DNA of 64,000 nt, taken from Perlucidibaca wandonensis (GTDB lineage: Bacteria > Pseudomonadota > Gammaproteobacteria > Pseudomonadales > Moraxellaceae). The position numbers and the translations under genes are program-made. The notes under the pieces were generated by a model that did no database searches, was not told where the DNA came from, and saw nothing but the letters and a program-made list of their open reading frames with translations. Below, piece after piece: positions 53,867 to 62,714 of the stretch. The number at the start of each line of letters is the position of its first letter. Within the stretch, counting starts at the first letter, position 1. The stretch is from the NCBI RefSeq assembly GCF_042677145.1, contig NZ_JBHTIT010000001.1:2170001-2234000 (forward strand), written 5' to 3'.

Positions 53867-55660
53867 TTAGAAGCCGGCAGCTTGACCTTCGCGACGTGGA
53901 TCTGCAGCGCCTTGCAAGATGCTACCGCGGCGCACGATGACGCCATGGCCGCTGGCCATTTCGACCACTTTCACATCGTGGCCACGCGCTTTGAGTTCGG
54001 CAATCGCATCTCTGCCGAGTGTGCGTTCGACTTCGGTTGGGCCATTGCGATTGAGCGCCATCGGTAAGGAAACGAGCTTGCTAGCATCATGCACACCGGC
54101 AATGTAGGCGCTCAGCACTCGTGCATTAAAGCCTAAGATGCGGCTGCCGCCGGGCGAGCCCATGGCGAGTACAGGGCGACCTTCATCATTAATCAATACA
54201 GTCGGTGACATGGCGCTGCGCGGGCGCTTGCCAGGGCCAACACGGTTGGCCACAGGCAGATTGCTTTGCGTGGGCACGAAGCTGAAATCGGTGAGTTGAT
54301 TATTCATCAGCACGCCGCGAATCAGTAGGCGAGAGCCAAAGCGATCTTCGATAGATGAAGTCATTGCCAACCAACGGCCTTGGGTATCGACAATACTGAT
54401 ATGGCTAGTGCCGTACTCGAGAATTTGTCCATCAGTGGCGCTAACTTTTGCGCCATGTGGCGTGCCCGCCGGTACAGCACCTTGAGCGGCTAAATCTTCA
54501 ATAAGACGTGCACGCTGATTCAAATAATAGTGGCTGAGTAGGCCACTTACTGGCACGACAACTTTGCGCGGATCAGCACCGTAGCGCTGGCGGTCAGCAA
54601 AGCCTAAGCGCTCAGCCTCGAGCAAGCCATGCAGAGAGTCGGTGCTGAGGTCATTGCCAAGAGTATTGAGCACGGGGCCACGCTGAGTTTGTTGATGGCG
54701 CTGCCAGAGGCTGACCATTTCCAACACACTAAAGCCACCGCTGGGTGCTGAGGCCGAACAAGCATTAAAGCTAGCGATGGGCAGGCAGAGTGCCGGCGTC
54801 ACATCGGCGCTATACGAAGACCAATCGCTATCGGTGATGTCGCTACCAGCGGCGCGTAACTCACGGACAAAGCGCTTGGCTAGCTTGCCTTGATAAAATG
54901 CTGATGGGCCTTCTTTGGCCAGCGTTTCTAGCAGTTCGGCATAGGCTGGGTTTTTCAGCAAGTGGCCGGTTGGCCAAGCTTTGCCGGAGCGATTTAGCAG
55001 CAGTGGCGCCAAGGTTTTTGAGCGCGCTAGCAGAGGGTCAGTGGCGGAAAGCGTGTGCAAACGGTGCGACACCGGCACGCCTTTGCGTGCGGCCTCGATG
55101 GCTGGCGCGAGCAGGGTTTGCCACGGCAGCTTGCCCCAGCGCTGATGCGCCAGATCGAGCATAGACACGACGCCAGGCACACCAACCGCACGGGCGTTGG
55201 CCAGGGCTTCGTCGAAGGCCATGGCTTGGCCATCGGCACGTAAAAATCGGCGATCAGTGGTTGCAGCAGGTGCTGTTTCGCGACCATCGATCGCGGTTAC
55301 ACGAGCAGTTTTTTCTCGCAATGGTTCGGCGAAAACCATAAAGCCGCCGCCACCAAAACCAGATGACTGCGGCTCAACCAAGCCGAGCATGGCTTGTGCA
55401 GCAATGGCCGCATCGATAGCACTGCCGCCAGCACGTAGCATCGTGAGCGCGGCTTCAGTGGCAAGCGGATGCGCAGTCACCACCATGGCGTTGGCAGAAG
55501 TCATTGTGCTTAGCGGGTAGCGGCCAGAGCCAGCTTCTGGTGTGGCTTGACGCAGAGCATTGGCCGCTAAAACAGCGGCTGTGTCGCTTGCGGGCTGATG
55601 GCTGCAGGCGCTCAGTATTAGGCCGATAGCAGCCAAAGTACTCAGCGCCGGCAGACGCAT
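53867..55660 (-). CDS. ggt: Gamma-glutamyltransferase, predicted lipoprotein
   Basis: 597-residue N-terminal-nucleophile enzyme that cleaves the gamma-glutamyl bond of glutathione. The nucleophile is T418 in EYGTSHISIVD, where self-cleavage into large and small subunits occurs; SSGFGGGGFM, GRETAP and the glycine-rich GSPGGSRI are conserved. The signal sequence ends in lipobox LSAC with Cys19, so it is probably lipid-anchored rather than free in the periplasm. Its ATG overlaps the metF stop (TAATG), hence it is translated with ahcY-metF. Confidence 0.93.
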   Translation of the reverse strand: MRLPALSTLAAIGLILSACSHQPASDTAAVLAANALRQATPEAGSGRYPLSTMTSANAMVVTAHPLATEAALTMLRAGGSAIDAAIAAQAMLGLVEPQSSGFGGGGFMVFAEPLREKTARVTAIDGRETAPAATTDRRFLRADGQAMAFDEALANARAVGVPGVVSMLDLAHQRWGKLPWQTLLAPAIEAARKGVPVSHRLHTLSATDPLLARSKTLAPLLLNRSGKAWPTGHLLKNPAYAELLETLAKEGPSAFYQGKLAKRFVRELRAAGSDITDSDWSSYSADVTPALCLPIASFNACSASAPSGGFSVLEMVSLWQRHQQTQRGPVLNTLGNDLSTDSLHGLLEAERLGFADRQRYGADPRKVVVPVSGLLSHYYLNQRARLIEDLAAQGAVPAGTPHGAKVSATDGQILEYGTSHISIVDTQGRWLAMTSSIEDRFGSRLLIRGVLMNNQLTDFSFVPTQSNLPVANRVGPGKRPRSAMSPTVLINDEGRPVLAMGSPGGSRILGFNARVLSAYIAGVHDASKLVSLPMALNRNGPTEVERTLGRDAIAELKARGHDVKVVEMASGHGVIVRRGSILQGAADPRREGQAAGF

Positions 55661-56493
55661 TAGCGTGGTAGCCCTAGGTTGTTCCAGAGCGCGAGCGTGG
55701 GCTCGGCTTGGTTCATGCTGTAGAAGTGTAGGCCAGGCGCGCCGCCGTCGAGCAATTGCTGGCTTAGGCGCGTAATGACTTCTTCGCCAAACGCGATGAT
55801 GCTAGCGCTGTCGTTGCCGTAGCTGGCGATTTGTTGGCGTATCCAGCGTGGAACTTCGGCGCCACAGGCATCGGAGAAACGCACCAGATTTTTGAAGTTA
55901 GTAATTGGCATGATGCCGGGGATGATAGCAATATCGCAGCCGGTCGCGCGAACACGATCGACGAAGTGAAAATAGCTATCGGCGTTAAAGAAATATTGCG
56001 TGATGGCGGAGTTGGCGCCGGCGTTAGCCTTAGCGACAAAATTGCGCACGTCATCGGCCAGCGAGGCGGCTTGCGGATGGCATTCCGGATAGGCCGCAAC
56101 TTCGATCTTGAAGTGATCGCCACTGTGCTCGCGGATATAGCGCACCAAGTCGGCGGCATACGGCAGCTCTTTGCTGCGCGCAGTCACTTCTGCTGGCAAG
56201 TCGCCGCGCAGTGCCACTAAGCGATCAATGCCCATTTCGCGATAGCCATCGAGCAGCTCAGCGATCTCGGCTTTGCTGTCGCCAACGCAGGATAAGTGCG
56301 GCGCGACCGCATAGCCCAGCGCTTGCACATCACGCACCGCACCCAAGGTACGGTCGCGAGTGGAGCCGCCGGCGCCGTAGGTCACTGAGAAAAACTCAGG
56401 ATTTACGGCACCTAGGCGACGCGCCACTTCACGCAATTTCTCGGCACCAACATCGGTTTTTGCCGGAAAGAATTCGATGCTGAAGTGGCTCAT
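55660..56493 (-). CDS. metF: 5,10-methylenetetrahydrofolate reductase
   Basis: 277-residue flavin TIM-barrel enzyme making 5-methyl-THF for methionine synthesis. FSIEFFPAKT at the N-terminus with the catalytic glutamate (EFFP), VTYGAGGSTRDRTL, HLSCVG and the QYFFNAD flavin/substrate motif. I start at ATG 56493 (MSHFSIEFFP); an upstream GTG/ATG inside ahcY is not conserved. One base separates it from the ahcY stop, so coupled translation is likely. Confidence 0.96.
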   Translation of the reverse strand: MSHFSIEFFPAKTDVGAEKLREVARRLGAVNPEFFSVTYGAGGSTRDRTLGAVRDVQALGYAVAPHLSCVGDSKAEIAELLDGYREMGIDRLVALRGDLPAEVTARSKELPYAADLVRYIREHSGDHFKIEVAAYPECHPQAASLADDVRNFVAKANAGANSAITQYFFNADSYFHFVDRVRATGCDIAIIPGIMPITNFKNLVRFSDACGAEVPRWIRQQIASYGNDSASIIAFGEEVITRLSQQLLDGGAPGLHFYSMNQAEPTLALWNNLGLPR

Positions 56494-56494
56494 A

Positions 56495-57907
56495 TTAGTA
56501 CTTGTAGCTCTCAGGTTTGAATGGACCTTCAACCGGCACGCCGATGTAATCGGCTTGTGCTTGAGTGAGCTTAGTCATGACGCCACCAAAGCCAGCAACC
56601 ATGGCCGCAGCAACTTCTTCGTCGAGCTTTTTCGGCAGCACTTCAACGCGAATCTGTGCGGCTTTTTGATCAGCTGGCAGGTCAGCAAACTTCTCGCCAT
56701 AGAGGAAAATTTGCGCCAATACTTGGTTAGCAAACGAGCCATCCATGATGCGTGATGGGTGACCGGTGGCATTACCCAAGTTCACCAAACGACCTTCTGA
56801 TAGCAAGATGAGGTAGTTGGGGTCGGTTGGGTTGGCTTCTGTGCCGAAGGGCGTGCGGTAAACTTTGTGCACCTGAGGTTTAACTTCATCCCAGACCCAG
56901 TTTTTGCGCATAAAGGCGGTGTCGATTTCGGTGTCGAAATGGCCGATATTGCAAACCACTGCGCCATTTTTAAGCGCACGCAACATAGCCGCGTCGCAGA
57001 CTTTATCGTTGCCGGTAGTGGTCACGATTAAGTCGGTTTCGCCGAGCAGACGGGCGTTCACGTCTTCATCGCGGCCAGTAACGATGCCGTCGTTGTAGGC
57101 CGAGACTAGCTCGAAGCCATCCATGCAGGCTTGCATAGCGCAGATAGGATCGACTTCAGTGATGCGGACGATCATGCCTTCTTGGCGCAATGAAGCGGCT
57201 GAGCCTTTACCGACGTCGCCATAGCCAACGACCAAGGCGCGACGGCCCATCATCAGCATGTCGGTGCCGCGTTTGATTGCGTCATTGAGCGAATGGCGGC
57301 AGCCGAACTTGTTGTCATTTTTCGATTTTGTTACCGAATCGTTGACGTTGATCGCAGGCACTTTCAGTGCGCCTTTGGCCGCCATTTCGATCAGGCGCAT
57401 AACGCCAGTGGTAGTTTCTTCGGTGATGCCGTGAATGCTCTCGAGCATTTGTGGGTATTTTTGGTGAATCAGGCCGGTAACATCACCGCCGTCATCAAGA
57501 ATCATATTGGCAGCCCAAGGCTTGTCGTCGACTAGTACAGTTTGCTCGATGCACCACCAGAACTCTTCTTCAGTCAGGCCTTTCCACGCGAAAACTGGGA
57601 TGCCGGCAGCAGCGATTGCGGCAGCGGCGTGGTCTTGTGTGGAGAAAATATTGCACGATGACCAACGCACTTCGGCGCCCAACGCGACCAGTGTTTCAAT
57701 CAGCACGGCAGTCTGAATGGTCATGTGGATGCAGCCGATAATTTTCGCATCTTTCAATGGCTGGCTGGCGGCGTAAGTCGCGCGCAGGCCCATCAGCGCT
57801 GGCATTTCAGCTTCGGCCAAGATGATTTCTTTGCGGCCATAAGCAGCTAAGCTGATATCGCGAACTTTAAAATCGGTAAAATTTTGTAGATTAACTTGAG
57901 CGTTCAT
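56495..57907 (-). CDS. ahcY: Adenosylhomocysteinase
   Basis: 470-residue NAD-dependent enzyme that hydrolyses S-adenosylhomocysteine to homocysteine and adenosine, relieving product inhibition of methyltransferases. FKVRDISLAAYGRKEIILAE, HMTIQTAVLIETL, the NAD-binding GYGDVGKGSAASLR and the C-terminal PFKPESYKY (dimer NAD contact) are diagnostic. GGAGAG 7 bases before the ATG. An SAH riboswitch lies in the leader and metF follows. Confidence 0.97.
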   Translation of the reverse strand: MNAQVNLQNFTDFKVRDISLAAYGRKEIILAEAEMPALMGLRATYAASQPLKDAKIIGCIHMTIQTAVLIETLVALGAEVRWSSCNIFSTQDHAAAAIAAAGIPVFAWKGLTEEEFWWCIEQTVLVDDKPWAANMILDDGGDVTGLIHQKYPQMLESIHGITEETTTGVMRLIEMAAKGALKVPAINVNDSVTKSKNDNKFGCRHSLNDAIKRGTDMLMMGRRALVVGYGDVGKGSAASLRQEGMIVRITEVDPICAMQACMDGFELVSAYNDGIVTGRDEDVNARLLGETDLIVTTTGNDKVCDAAMLRALKNGAVVCNIGHFDTEIDTAFMRKNWVWDEVKPQVHKVYRTPFGTEANPTDPNYLILLSEGRLVNLGNATGHPSRIMDGSFANQVLAQIFLYGEKFADLPADQKAAQIRVEVLPKKLDEEVAAAMVAGFGGVMTKLTQAQADYIGVPVEGPFKPESYKY

Positions 57908-57921
57908 CAGGAGACTCTCCG

Positions 57922-58008
57922 AGCGAACGGGCGCCGTTGACTAGAAATGCAATCGAGCCTGACAGAATATTCCTTGCCGAAATAATCTGCTGCAGCGCCC
58001 CTCGATCG
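57922..58008 (-). promoter_or_regulatory. SAH (S-adenosylhomocysteine) riboswitch
   Basis: On the minus strand the 5' arm CGAGGGGCGCTGCAGC (around 58004-57989), the internal block GTCAGGCTCGATT (around 57962-57950) and the 3' arm AACGGCGCCCGTTCGC (around 57938-57923) reproduce the SAH-I consensus, with GGGCGC pairing GCGCCC (P1). It sits between promoter and ahcY, and SAH-I riboswitches activate ahcY-type genes when SAH rises. Ends are approximate. Confidence 0.93.
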
Positions 58009-58022
58009 CCGGGTTGGCGCGC

Positions 58023-58051
58023 AGTATAGCTGCTCGCGAGCAAATATCCAA
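58023..58051 (-). promoter_or_regulatory. sigma70 promoter of ahcY operon
   Basis: On the minus strand: TTGGAT (58051-58046), 17 bases, TATACT (58028-58023). The start would be near 58016, just before the riboswitch. Confidence 0.7.
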
Positions 58052-58181
58052 AATTATTGATATAGCAATTGTGGGCTTTTTTAATGGAAGGCATAGCCGC
58101 TGTGTAAGTCATCGCACATGGCTGCCTAAAATTTAGCTTTGTGGTACTTTTGTAAGCTAATTTTCCGTAGGGCTAATTCCC

Positions 58182-58799
58182 ATGCGCACACTAATTTTGT
58201 CGGCAATCGCTATTGCCTCTTTTTCTTCTATTTCGCATGCCGCCACTTTTGGCGTGACACCACAGGTGGGTTTGGCCGGTGCTGGCGCCACGGTGCAGTG
58301 GGGCTTCAACGAGTACTTGGCTTTATCGGCGGGTTATACAGGGCTTGATCGCAGCATTAGCGATGTCAAAACTGATGATGCGACTTATGACGCAGATATA
58401 TCGATCAAAAATCCGCAGCTATTTGTGAATTGGGCGCCGTTTGGTGGGCATTTCCGCATGTCATTTGGCGTGGTGGCGCAGAATAGTAAGGTTGATTTGG
58501 TGGGGCGAGATTTCGACCCTGCTTCGGGCGTTAGTTCGGCGACAGTTAAAGCGGAGTTTGCTCAGTCCATTGCACCCGCTTTCACTTTAGGTTGGGAGAC
58601 ACCGCTAGATAAAGTCGGTTTCGGTTATCACTTCAGTATTGGTGCTATGTATGCCGGCAAGCCAGAGGTTGATGCAAATATTCAATGCACGATTACATGC
58701 GTCGGCCTCGAGCAAGACGAAGAGCGCAAAATTGAAGACGAGCTCTCTAAATACAAAGTTCTACCCATCCTACAAGCCGGCGTTTTGTATCGTCTGTAA
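58182..58799 (+). CDS. Small outer-membrane beta-barrel protein
   Basis: 205-residue protein with a signal peptide (about 1-20, SHA before ATFGV) and alternating beta strands with aromatic residues and glycine turns, ending in VLYRL; the pattern resembles OmpW/porin-like barrels. A charged segment EQDEERKIEDELSKYK near the C-terminus and two cysteines (IQCTITC) in a loop are distinctive. No lipobox. Upstream region 57908-58181 is shared with the divergent ahcY promoter; I see no clear promoter on this strand. Confidence 0.7.
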   Translation: MRTLILSAIAIASFSSISHAATFGVTPQVGLAGAGATVQWGFNEYLALSAGYTGLDRSISDVKTDDATYDADISIKNPQLFVNWAPFGGHFRMSFGVVAQNSKVDLVGRDFDPASGVSSATVKAEFAQSIAPAFTLGWETPLDKVGFGYHFSIGAMYAGKPEVDANIQCTITCVGLEQDEERKIEDELSKYKVLPILQAGVLYRL

Positions 58800-58900
58800 T
58801 GCAGCGCTGATACTGGCCACAAATAGCTAGCATGCTCCGGCATCATCAATAAGTGCGTCGCATGCGGCGCGCCTAATAAAAATAAAAAATGAGGCACGCC

Positions 58901-60715
58901 ATGCGTTTAACGCTATTAACGATAGCTCTAGCTAGTTTACTCGCTGCTTGCGGCGGCAGTAATAGTTCGTCGGGAGTCACGAATCCACCGGCGTCGGATA
59001 CAACTGCATCTGCCAATAAAGCCGCCAACTGCAAAGCCTTTGCACCCGATCAGTTCGTCACTCGTAATGACATTACGGCTGGCAGCCGCACGGCTGATGC
59101 CACACTGATGCTGCGCTTTTTACACTACACCGATGACCACATCATCGATGACGAAGGTCAAACCATTAATGGCCTAGGCGTTTCCGATCCGATATATCCG
59201 CTATTTGAATCAGCACAGCGCCTGCAAGAAGAGTACTCAGACGAAGTGCTCAATAATATGATCGGCCATAGCAACGACTGTATTAAAGAGTATCCAGCGG
59301 CCTTTATGATCGTCACTGGCGATAGCGCCGACCTCACCACGCTGGCCGAAACCCGCCGTTTTATCGATAATCTCGATGGCACATTCGATCAAATGAGCGC
59401 ATTTGAGAAGTCTTGTGTCGCAGGCCTGCCTAAAGGCACGCCGACATTTGTCATTCAGCAAACCTGTACACGCTTTACAGGCCGTGGCGTGCCCGATAGC
59501 CAAAGCCCAGATCCTGATGTCAGTGACCCAAGCTTTCAGTTCACGCTAACTCGGACATTGCGCCAAATCGTCAATCAGCTGGCTGCGCAGCTAGGGCGCG
59601 ATGATAACGGTGGTACCGATCCAAGTCGCCAAACATTGACTCAAGCTCCAGGCCTACCGCAGGTTCTGCGCTGTAATGGCACAGATGCAGGCTGTGAGAA
59701 CCAGGCATTAAAAACACCGTGGTATGTCGCTTTTGGTAACCACGATGGCTATTTGCGCGGCACGCTGCCATTGGGCGTGGGCATTAATGAGCTGTCATTT
59801 TTGACCACGGGCCGGCGTCATATTGTTCAGCCGCGCGAGTTCATCCAAGAGTTTTTTGAAACTAGCAGCCAGCCAGTTGGTCATGGTTTTAACTTCGTTG
59901 AAGCCGCGCGCCGTGATGACGGCGACAAACGCAACGATGGCTACTACGCTTTTACTAGCGGCAAGTTCCGCATGTTAGTGCTTAACACTGTCCTTGATGG
60001 CACTGATCCGCGGCTACCCACCGATCTCATTCGTAATCCGCTAGCACTCTCTGATGGCACCATCGATAGGGCGCAGTTTAATTGGGTAAAAGATGAGTTA
60101 GATAAAGCCTATAAAGCGAAGCAACTAGTAATGGTTTTTTCGCACCATCCCGACTTAACCTTTGCTGAGTTCGGCATGTTTGCCGCTGCCGTGCCTATCG
60201 AGGTGAAAGCAGAAGAGCTAAATGCTGAGTTGGCTAGCTATCCGAATATGGTGGCTTGGCTGGCAGGGCATACCCACTTGCATCGCGTACGCCCCTTTGC
60301 CGTGACTAGTGGTGAGGATGGCAAGTTGGCCGGCACTAACGGAGAGATTAGCTCGTCGATAGCATGCAAAAAGCCGGGAGTTGCCAGCGATGGCAAACCA
60401 CATTGCCGAGGCTTCTGGCAGGTCGAAACGGCATCGCTGATTGATCATCCGCAAGAGCAGCGCCTCATTGAGCTATTCGATAACGGCAATGGCACCGGCA
60501 CGCTACGTGGCCCTGTGCTGACACATACCTACGAGCGCTCACGCAAATTGGCCGAGGCCGATGACCGCTGCCAATTTTACCTGCTCGATCCAAATAGTCT
60601 GCAAAAGCTCAGCAGCGATGGTGGCCTAGATGCTATTTGCAGTTTTGGCCTAACGCGCCAAGGCACACCACTTGATCGCAACGTTGAGCTAATGTTCCGC
60701 ATGCCAACGTTCTGA
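58901..60715 (+). CDS. Calcineurin-like metallophosphoesterase lipoprotein
   Basis: 604-residue predicted lipoprotein: LAAC lipobox with Cys17. The metallophosphoesterase motifs are recognisable though widely spaced: D78-x-H80 (TDDH), G140-D141 in VTGDS, GNHD at 279-282, SHHP at 414-417 and GHTH at 456-459. Between the GD and GNHD motifs is a roughly 130-residue insertion. Family members hydrolyse phosphate mono- or diesters at the cell surface or periplasm; substrate unknown. GAGG seven bases before ATG 58901 sets the start, excluding four upstream residues. Confidence 0.88.
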   Translation: MRLTLLTIALASLLAACGGSNSSSGVTNPPASDTTASANKAANCKAFAPDQFVTRNDITAGSRTADATLMLRFLHYTDDHIIDDEGQTINGLGVSDPIYPLFESAQRLQEEYSDEVLNNMIGHSNDCIKEYPAAFMIVTGDSADLTTLAETRRFIDNLDGTFDQMSAFEKSCVAGLPKGTPTFVIQQTCTRFTGRGVPDSQSPDPDVSDPSFQFTLTRTLRQIVNQLAAQLGRDDNGGTDPSRQTLTQAPGLPQVLRCNGTDAGCENQALKTPWYVAFGNHDGYLRGTLPLGVGINELSFLTTGRRHIVQPREFIQEFFETSSQPVGHGFNFVEAARRDDGDKRNDGYYAFTSGKFRMLVLNTVLDGTDPRLPTDLIRNPLALSDGTIDRAQFNWVKDELDKAYKAKQLVMVFSHHPDLTFAEFGMFAAAVPIEVKAEELNAELASYPNMVAWLAGHTHLHRVRPFAVTSGEDGKLAGTNGEISSSIACKKPGVASDGKPHCRGFWQVETASLIDHPQEQRLIELFDNGNGTGTLRGPVLTHTYERSRKLAEADDRCQFYLLDPNSLQKLSSDGGLDAICSFGLTRQGTPLDRNVELMFRMPTF

Positions 60716-60732
60716 CTTTAGTCGTAGGGCGT

Positions 60733-60758
60733 GCGCGCATAGGTTTCGTGCGCGCTTT
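60733..60758 (+). terminator. Possible weak terminator after phosphoesterase gene
   Basis: GCGCGCA pairs with TGCGCGC (7 bp, 9-base loop) then TTT only. The T-run is too short for confidence. Confidence 0.35.
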
Positions 60759-60806
60759 CGCCTGCTAAGCTGATTGATGAGTTGAGTTTTCATCGGAGGC
60801 ACAGGC

Positions 60807-62714
60807 ATGGCGCAAGTCGAATCGCAGGCCACGGAGCATCACGGCGAAAGCCTGCGCCGTTTTATGCGCCAGCACCCACCATTCGACCGCTTGCCCGAAG
60901 CTGAATTGCAGTTTTTGCTCAGCCGCGGCCAGCTGGTGTTCTACCAGGCTGGCAGTGTCTTATTCAGCCCTAGCGGTACGCCCGTCGAACACTTTTTCAT
61001 GGTCTATCAAGGCCGCGTGCAAGGCGTTCGCCATGAACATCAGCAAGACCATGTGCAATTCGAGATTGGTTTAGGTGAGTGTTTTCCTCTAGCTGCTTTG
61101 ATGGGCGAACGGCCGACTCGCACTGAGCATGTCGCACTTAATGACACTTTTTGCCTGCGTTGGGCGCGTGATGATTTCGCTCAGCTAGTGCGTGAATCCG
61201 AGCCATTTCGCGAGTTTGCTCTGGGCGGTGTTAGCGGCTTACTTGCCGAAGTTGGCCGACAAATGCAGCAGCATGTTGCTGGTCAACTGGGTAGTGATTT
61301 TTCTATGGCTCAGGCCATAAGCAGTCTTGTTGCGCGCGCTCCAATTTTTGCCATGCCTAATGCCACGCTTGCCTCCGTGCTTGCACAAATGGAAGCCTCG
61401 CATGTCAGCAGCATCGTCATCATTGACTCAGGGCGGCGGCCGATTGGCATTTTTACATTGCGCGATTTACGCCGTCGCTTGGTTCTCGAAGGTTGGCAAC
61501 CCGAGGCACCAATATCAGCTTGGATGACGCCGCAGCCGATCACCGTTGAGCATGACTTACCGGTGTTTCAAGCGGCATTGCTGATGGCCGAGAAAGGCAT
61601 CACGCATATGGTGATTTGCCGCAATGGACGCCTGCTTGGCGTCTTGGCTGAGCGCGATATCTTTGCCCTCCAGCGGCTTAATTTAGTCAGCTTAAGCCGA
61701 GATATTCGCTGTGCTACGCGCATTGATCAGCTGCAATCCAGCCGTTTGGCATTAGCTAAATTGGTTGATCAGTTGCTCGCTCGCGGCGCTCAGGCCGATC
61801 AAATCACTCAGCTTATTGCTCGCCTCAATGATCAAATCGTACAGCGCGTTATTAGCCTAGTAAGCGCTAGTCATGGTGCGCCAACGCGACCATTTACTTG
61901 GCTCTGTTTTGGCAGCGAGGCGCGCGAAGAGCAGGCCCTGCACACCGATCAAGATAACGGTCTATGGTTTGATGCCGAGCCCGATGAGACCGAAGCCGTG
62001 CGCCAGCAATTTCTGCCATGGGCAAGCGAGGTCAATAAGCAGCTCGATAGCTTAGGTCTGGTTTGGTGCCCAGGTGGCATCATGGCGGGGCAGCGGAAGT
62101 GCTGCTTGAGCGCGGCAGAATGGCGACAGCGCTTTGCGAAAATCATCCACGAGCCAACACCAGAGAAAGTATTGGAAGCGGTTATTTTCTTCGATATGCG
62201 TGCCGTGCAAGGCGACATCGCAGGCGTTGAATCTTTGCGCCAAACCTTGCTGGAGTGGACACAGCAGCGTGATATTTTTCGCCGTATTTTGACTGAAGAT
62301 GCTCTGCGCCGCCGGCCACCACTGGGGCAAATTCGCGACTTTCGCTTAAGCCGTGGCGGCGATCACCCCAATACCTTTGACCTGAAAACCGAAGCTCTAG
62401 CGCCAATAGTCGAGGCGGCCAGAGTGCTCGCGCTTACCCATGGCGTGTCGTCGGTATCAACCACTCAGCGCCTGCGTGATTTAGCTAGTGTAGATGGTTT
62501 AAGAGCAGTCGATGCTGCGGCCTATGAGGAAGCATTTCAGCACTTACAACTGCTGCGCTTGCAGCTACATCAAGAGCAGCAACGCGCAGGTCTCGCCTTG
62601 CATAACCGCTTAAACCCAGATCTGTTAAATCCATTAAATCGTCGAATTTTGCGCGAATGCCTGCGCCAAGTGCAGCGTCTACAGCGCGATATGGCGAGCC
62701 GAGTTGGGCTATGA
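60807..62714 (+). CDS. Cyclic-nucleotide-binding/CBS/DUF294 nucleotidyltransferase-like protein
   Basis: 635-residue cytoplasmic regulator. Domain order: cyclic-nucleotide-binding-like fold (about 20-145), a pair of CBS domains (about 165-290), and a DUF294 nucleotidyltransferase-like domain with GSEAREEQALHTDQDN (369-384; GSxxREEQ then D..D), followed by a C-terminal helical domain. Such proteins sit near acetate permeases or DnaQ exonucleases in many gammaproteobacteria. The biological role is unknown. TCGGAGG stands before the ATG and its TGA overlaps the next ATG. Confidence 0.9.
   Translation: MAQVESQATEHHGESLRRFMRQHPPFDRLPEAELQFLLSRGQLVFYQAGSVLFSPSGTPVEHFFMVYQGRVQGVRHEHQQDHVQFEIGLGECFPLAALMGERPTRTEHVALNDTFCLRWARDDFAQLVRESEPFREFALGGVSGLLAEVGRQMQQHVAGQLGSDFSMAQAISSLVARAPIFAMPNATLASVLAQMEASHVSSIVIIDSGRRPIGIFTLRDLRRRLVLEGWQPEAPISAWMTPQPITVEHDLPVFQAALLMAEKGITHMVICRNGRLLGVLAERDIFALQRLNLVSLSRDIRCATRIDQLQSSRLALAKLVDQLLARGAQADQITQLIARLNDQIVQRVISLVSASHGAPTRPFTWLCFGSEAREEQALHTDQDNGLWFDAEPDETEAVRQQFLPWASEVNKQLDSLGLVWCPGGIMAGQRKCCLSAAEWRQRFAKIIHEPTPEKVLEAVIFFDMRAVQGDIAGVESLRQTLLEWTQQRDIFRRILTEDALRRRPPLGQIRDFRLSRGGDHPNTFDLKTEALAPIVEAARVLALTHGVSSVSTTQRLRDLASVDGLRAVDAAAYEEAFQHLQLLRLQLHQEQQRAGLALHNRLNPDLLNPLNRRILRECLRQVQRLQRDMASRVGL

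Noticed and set aside
60733..60755. GTGCGCGC direct repeat as a REP-type element
   Set aside because: Only one copy pair is seen, at one site; a weak hairpin explains it.
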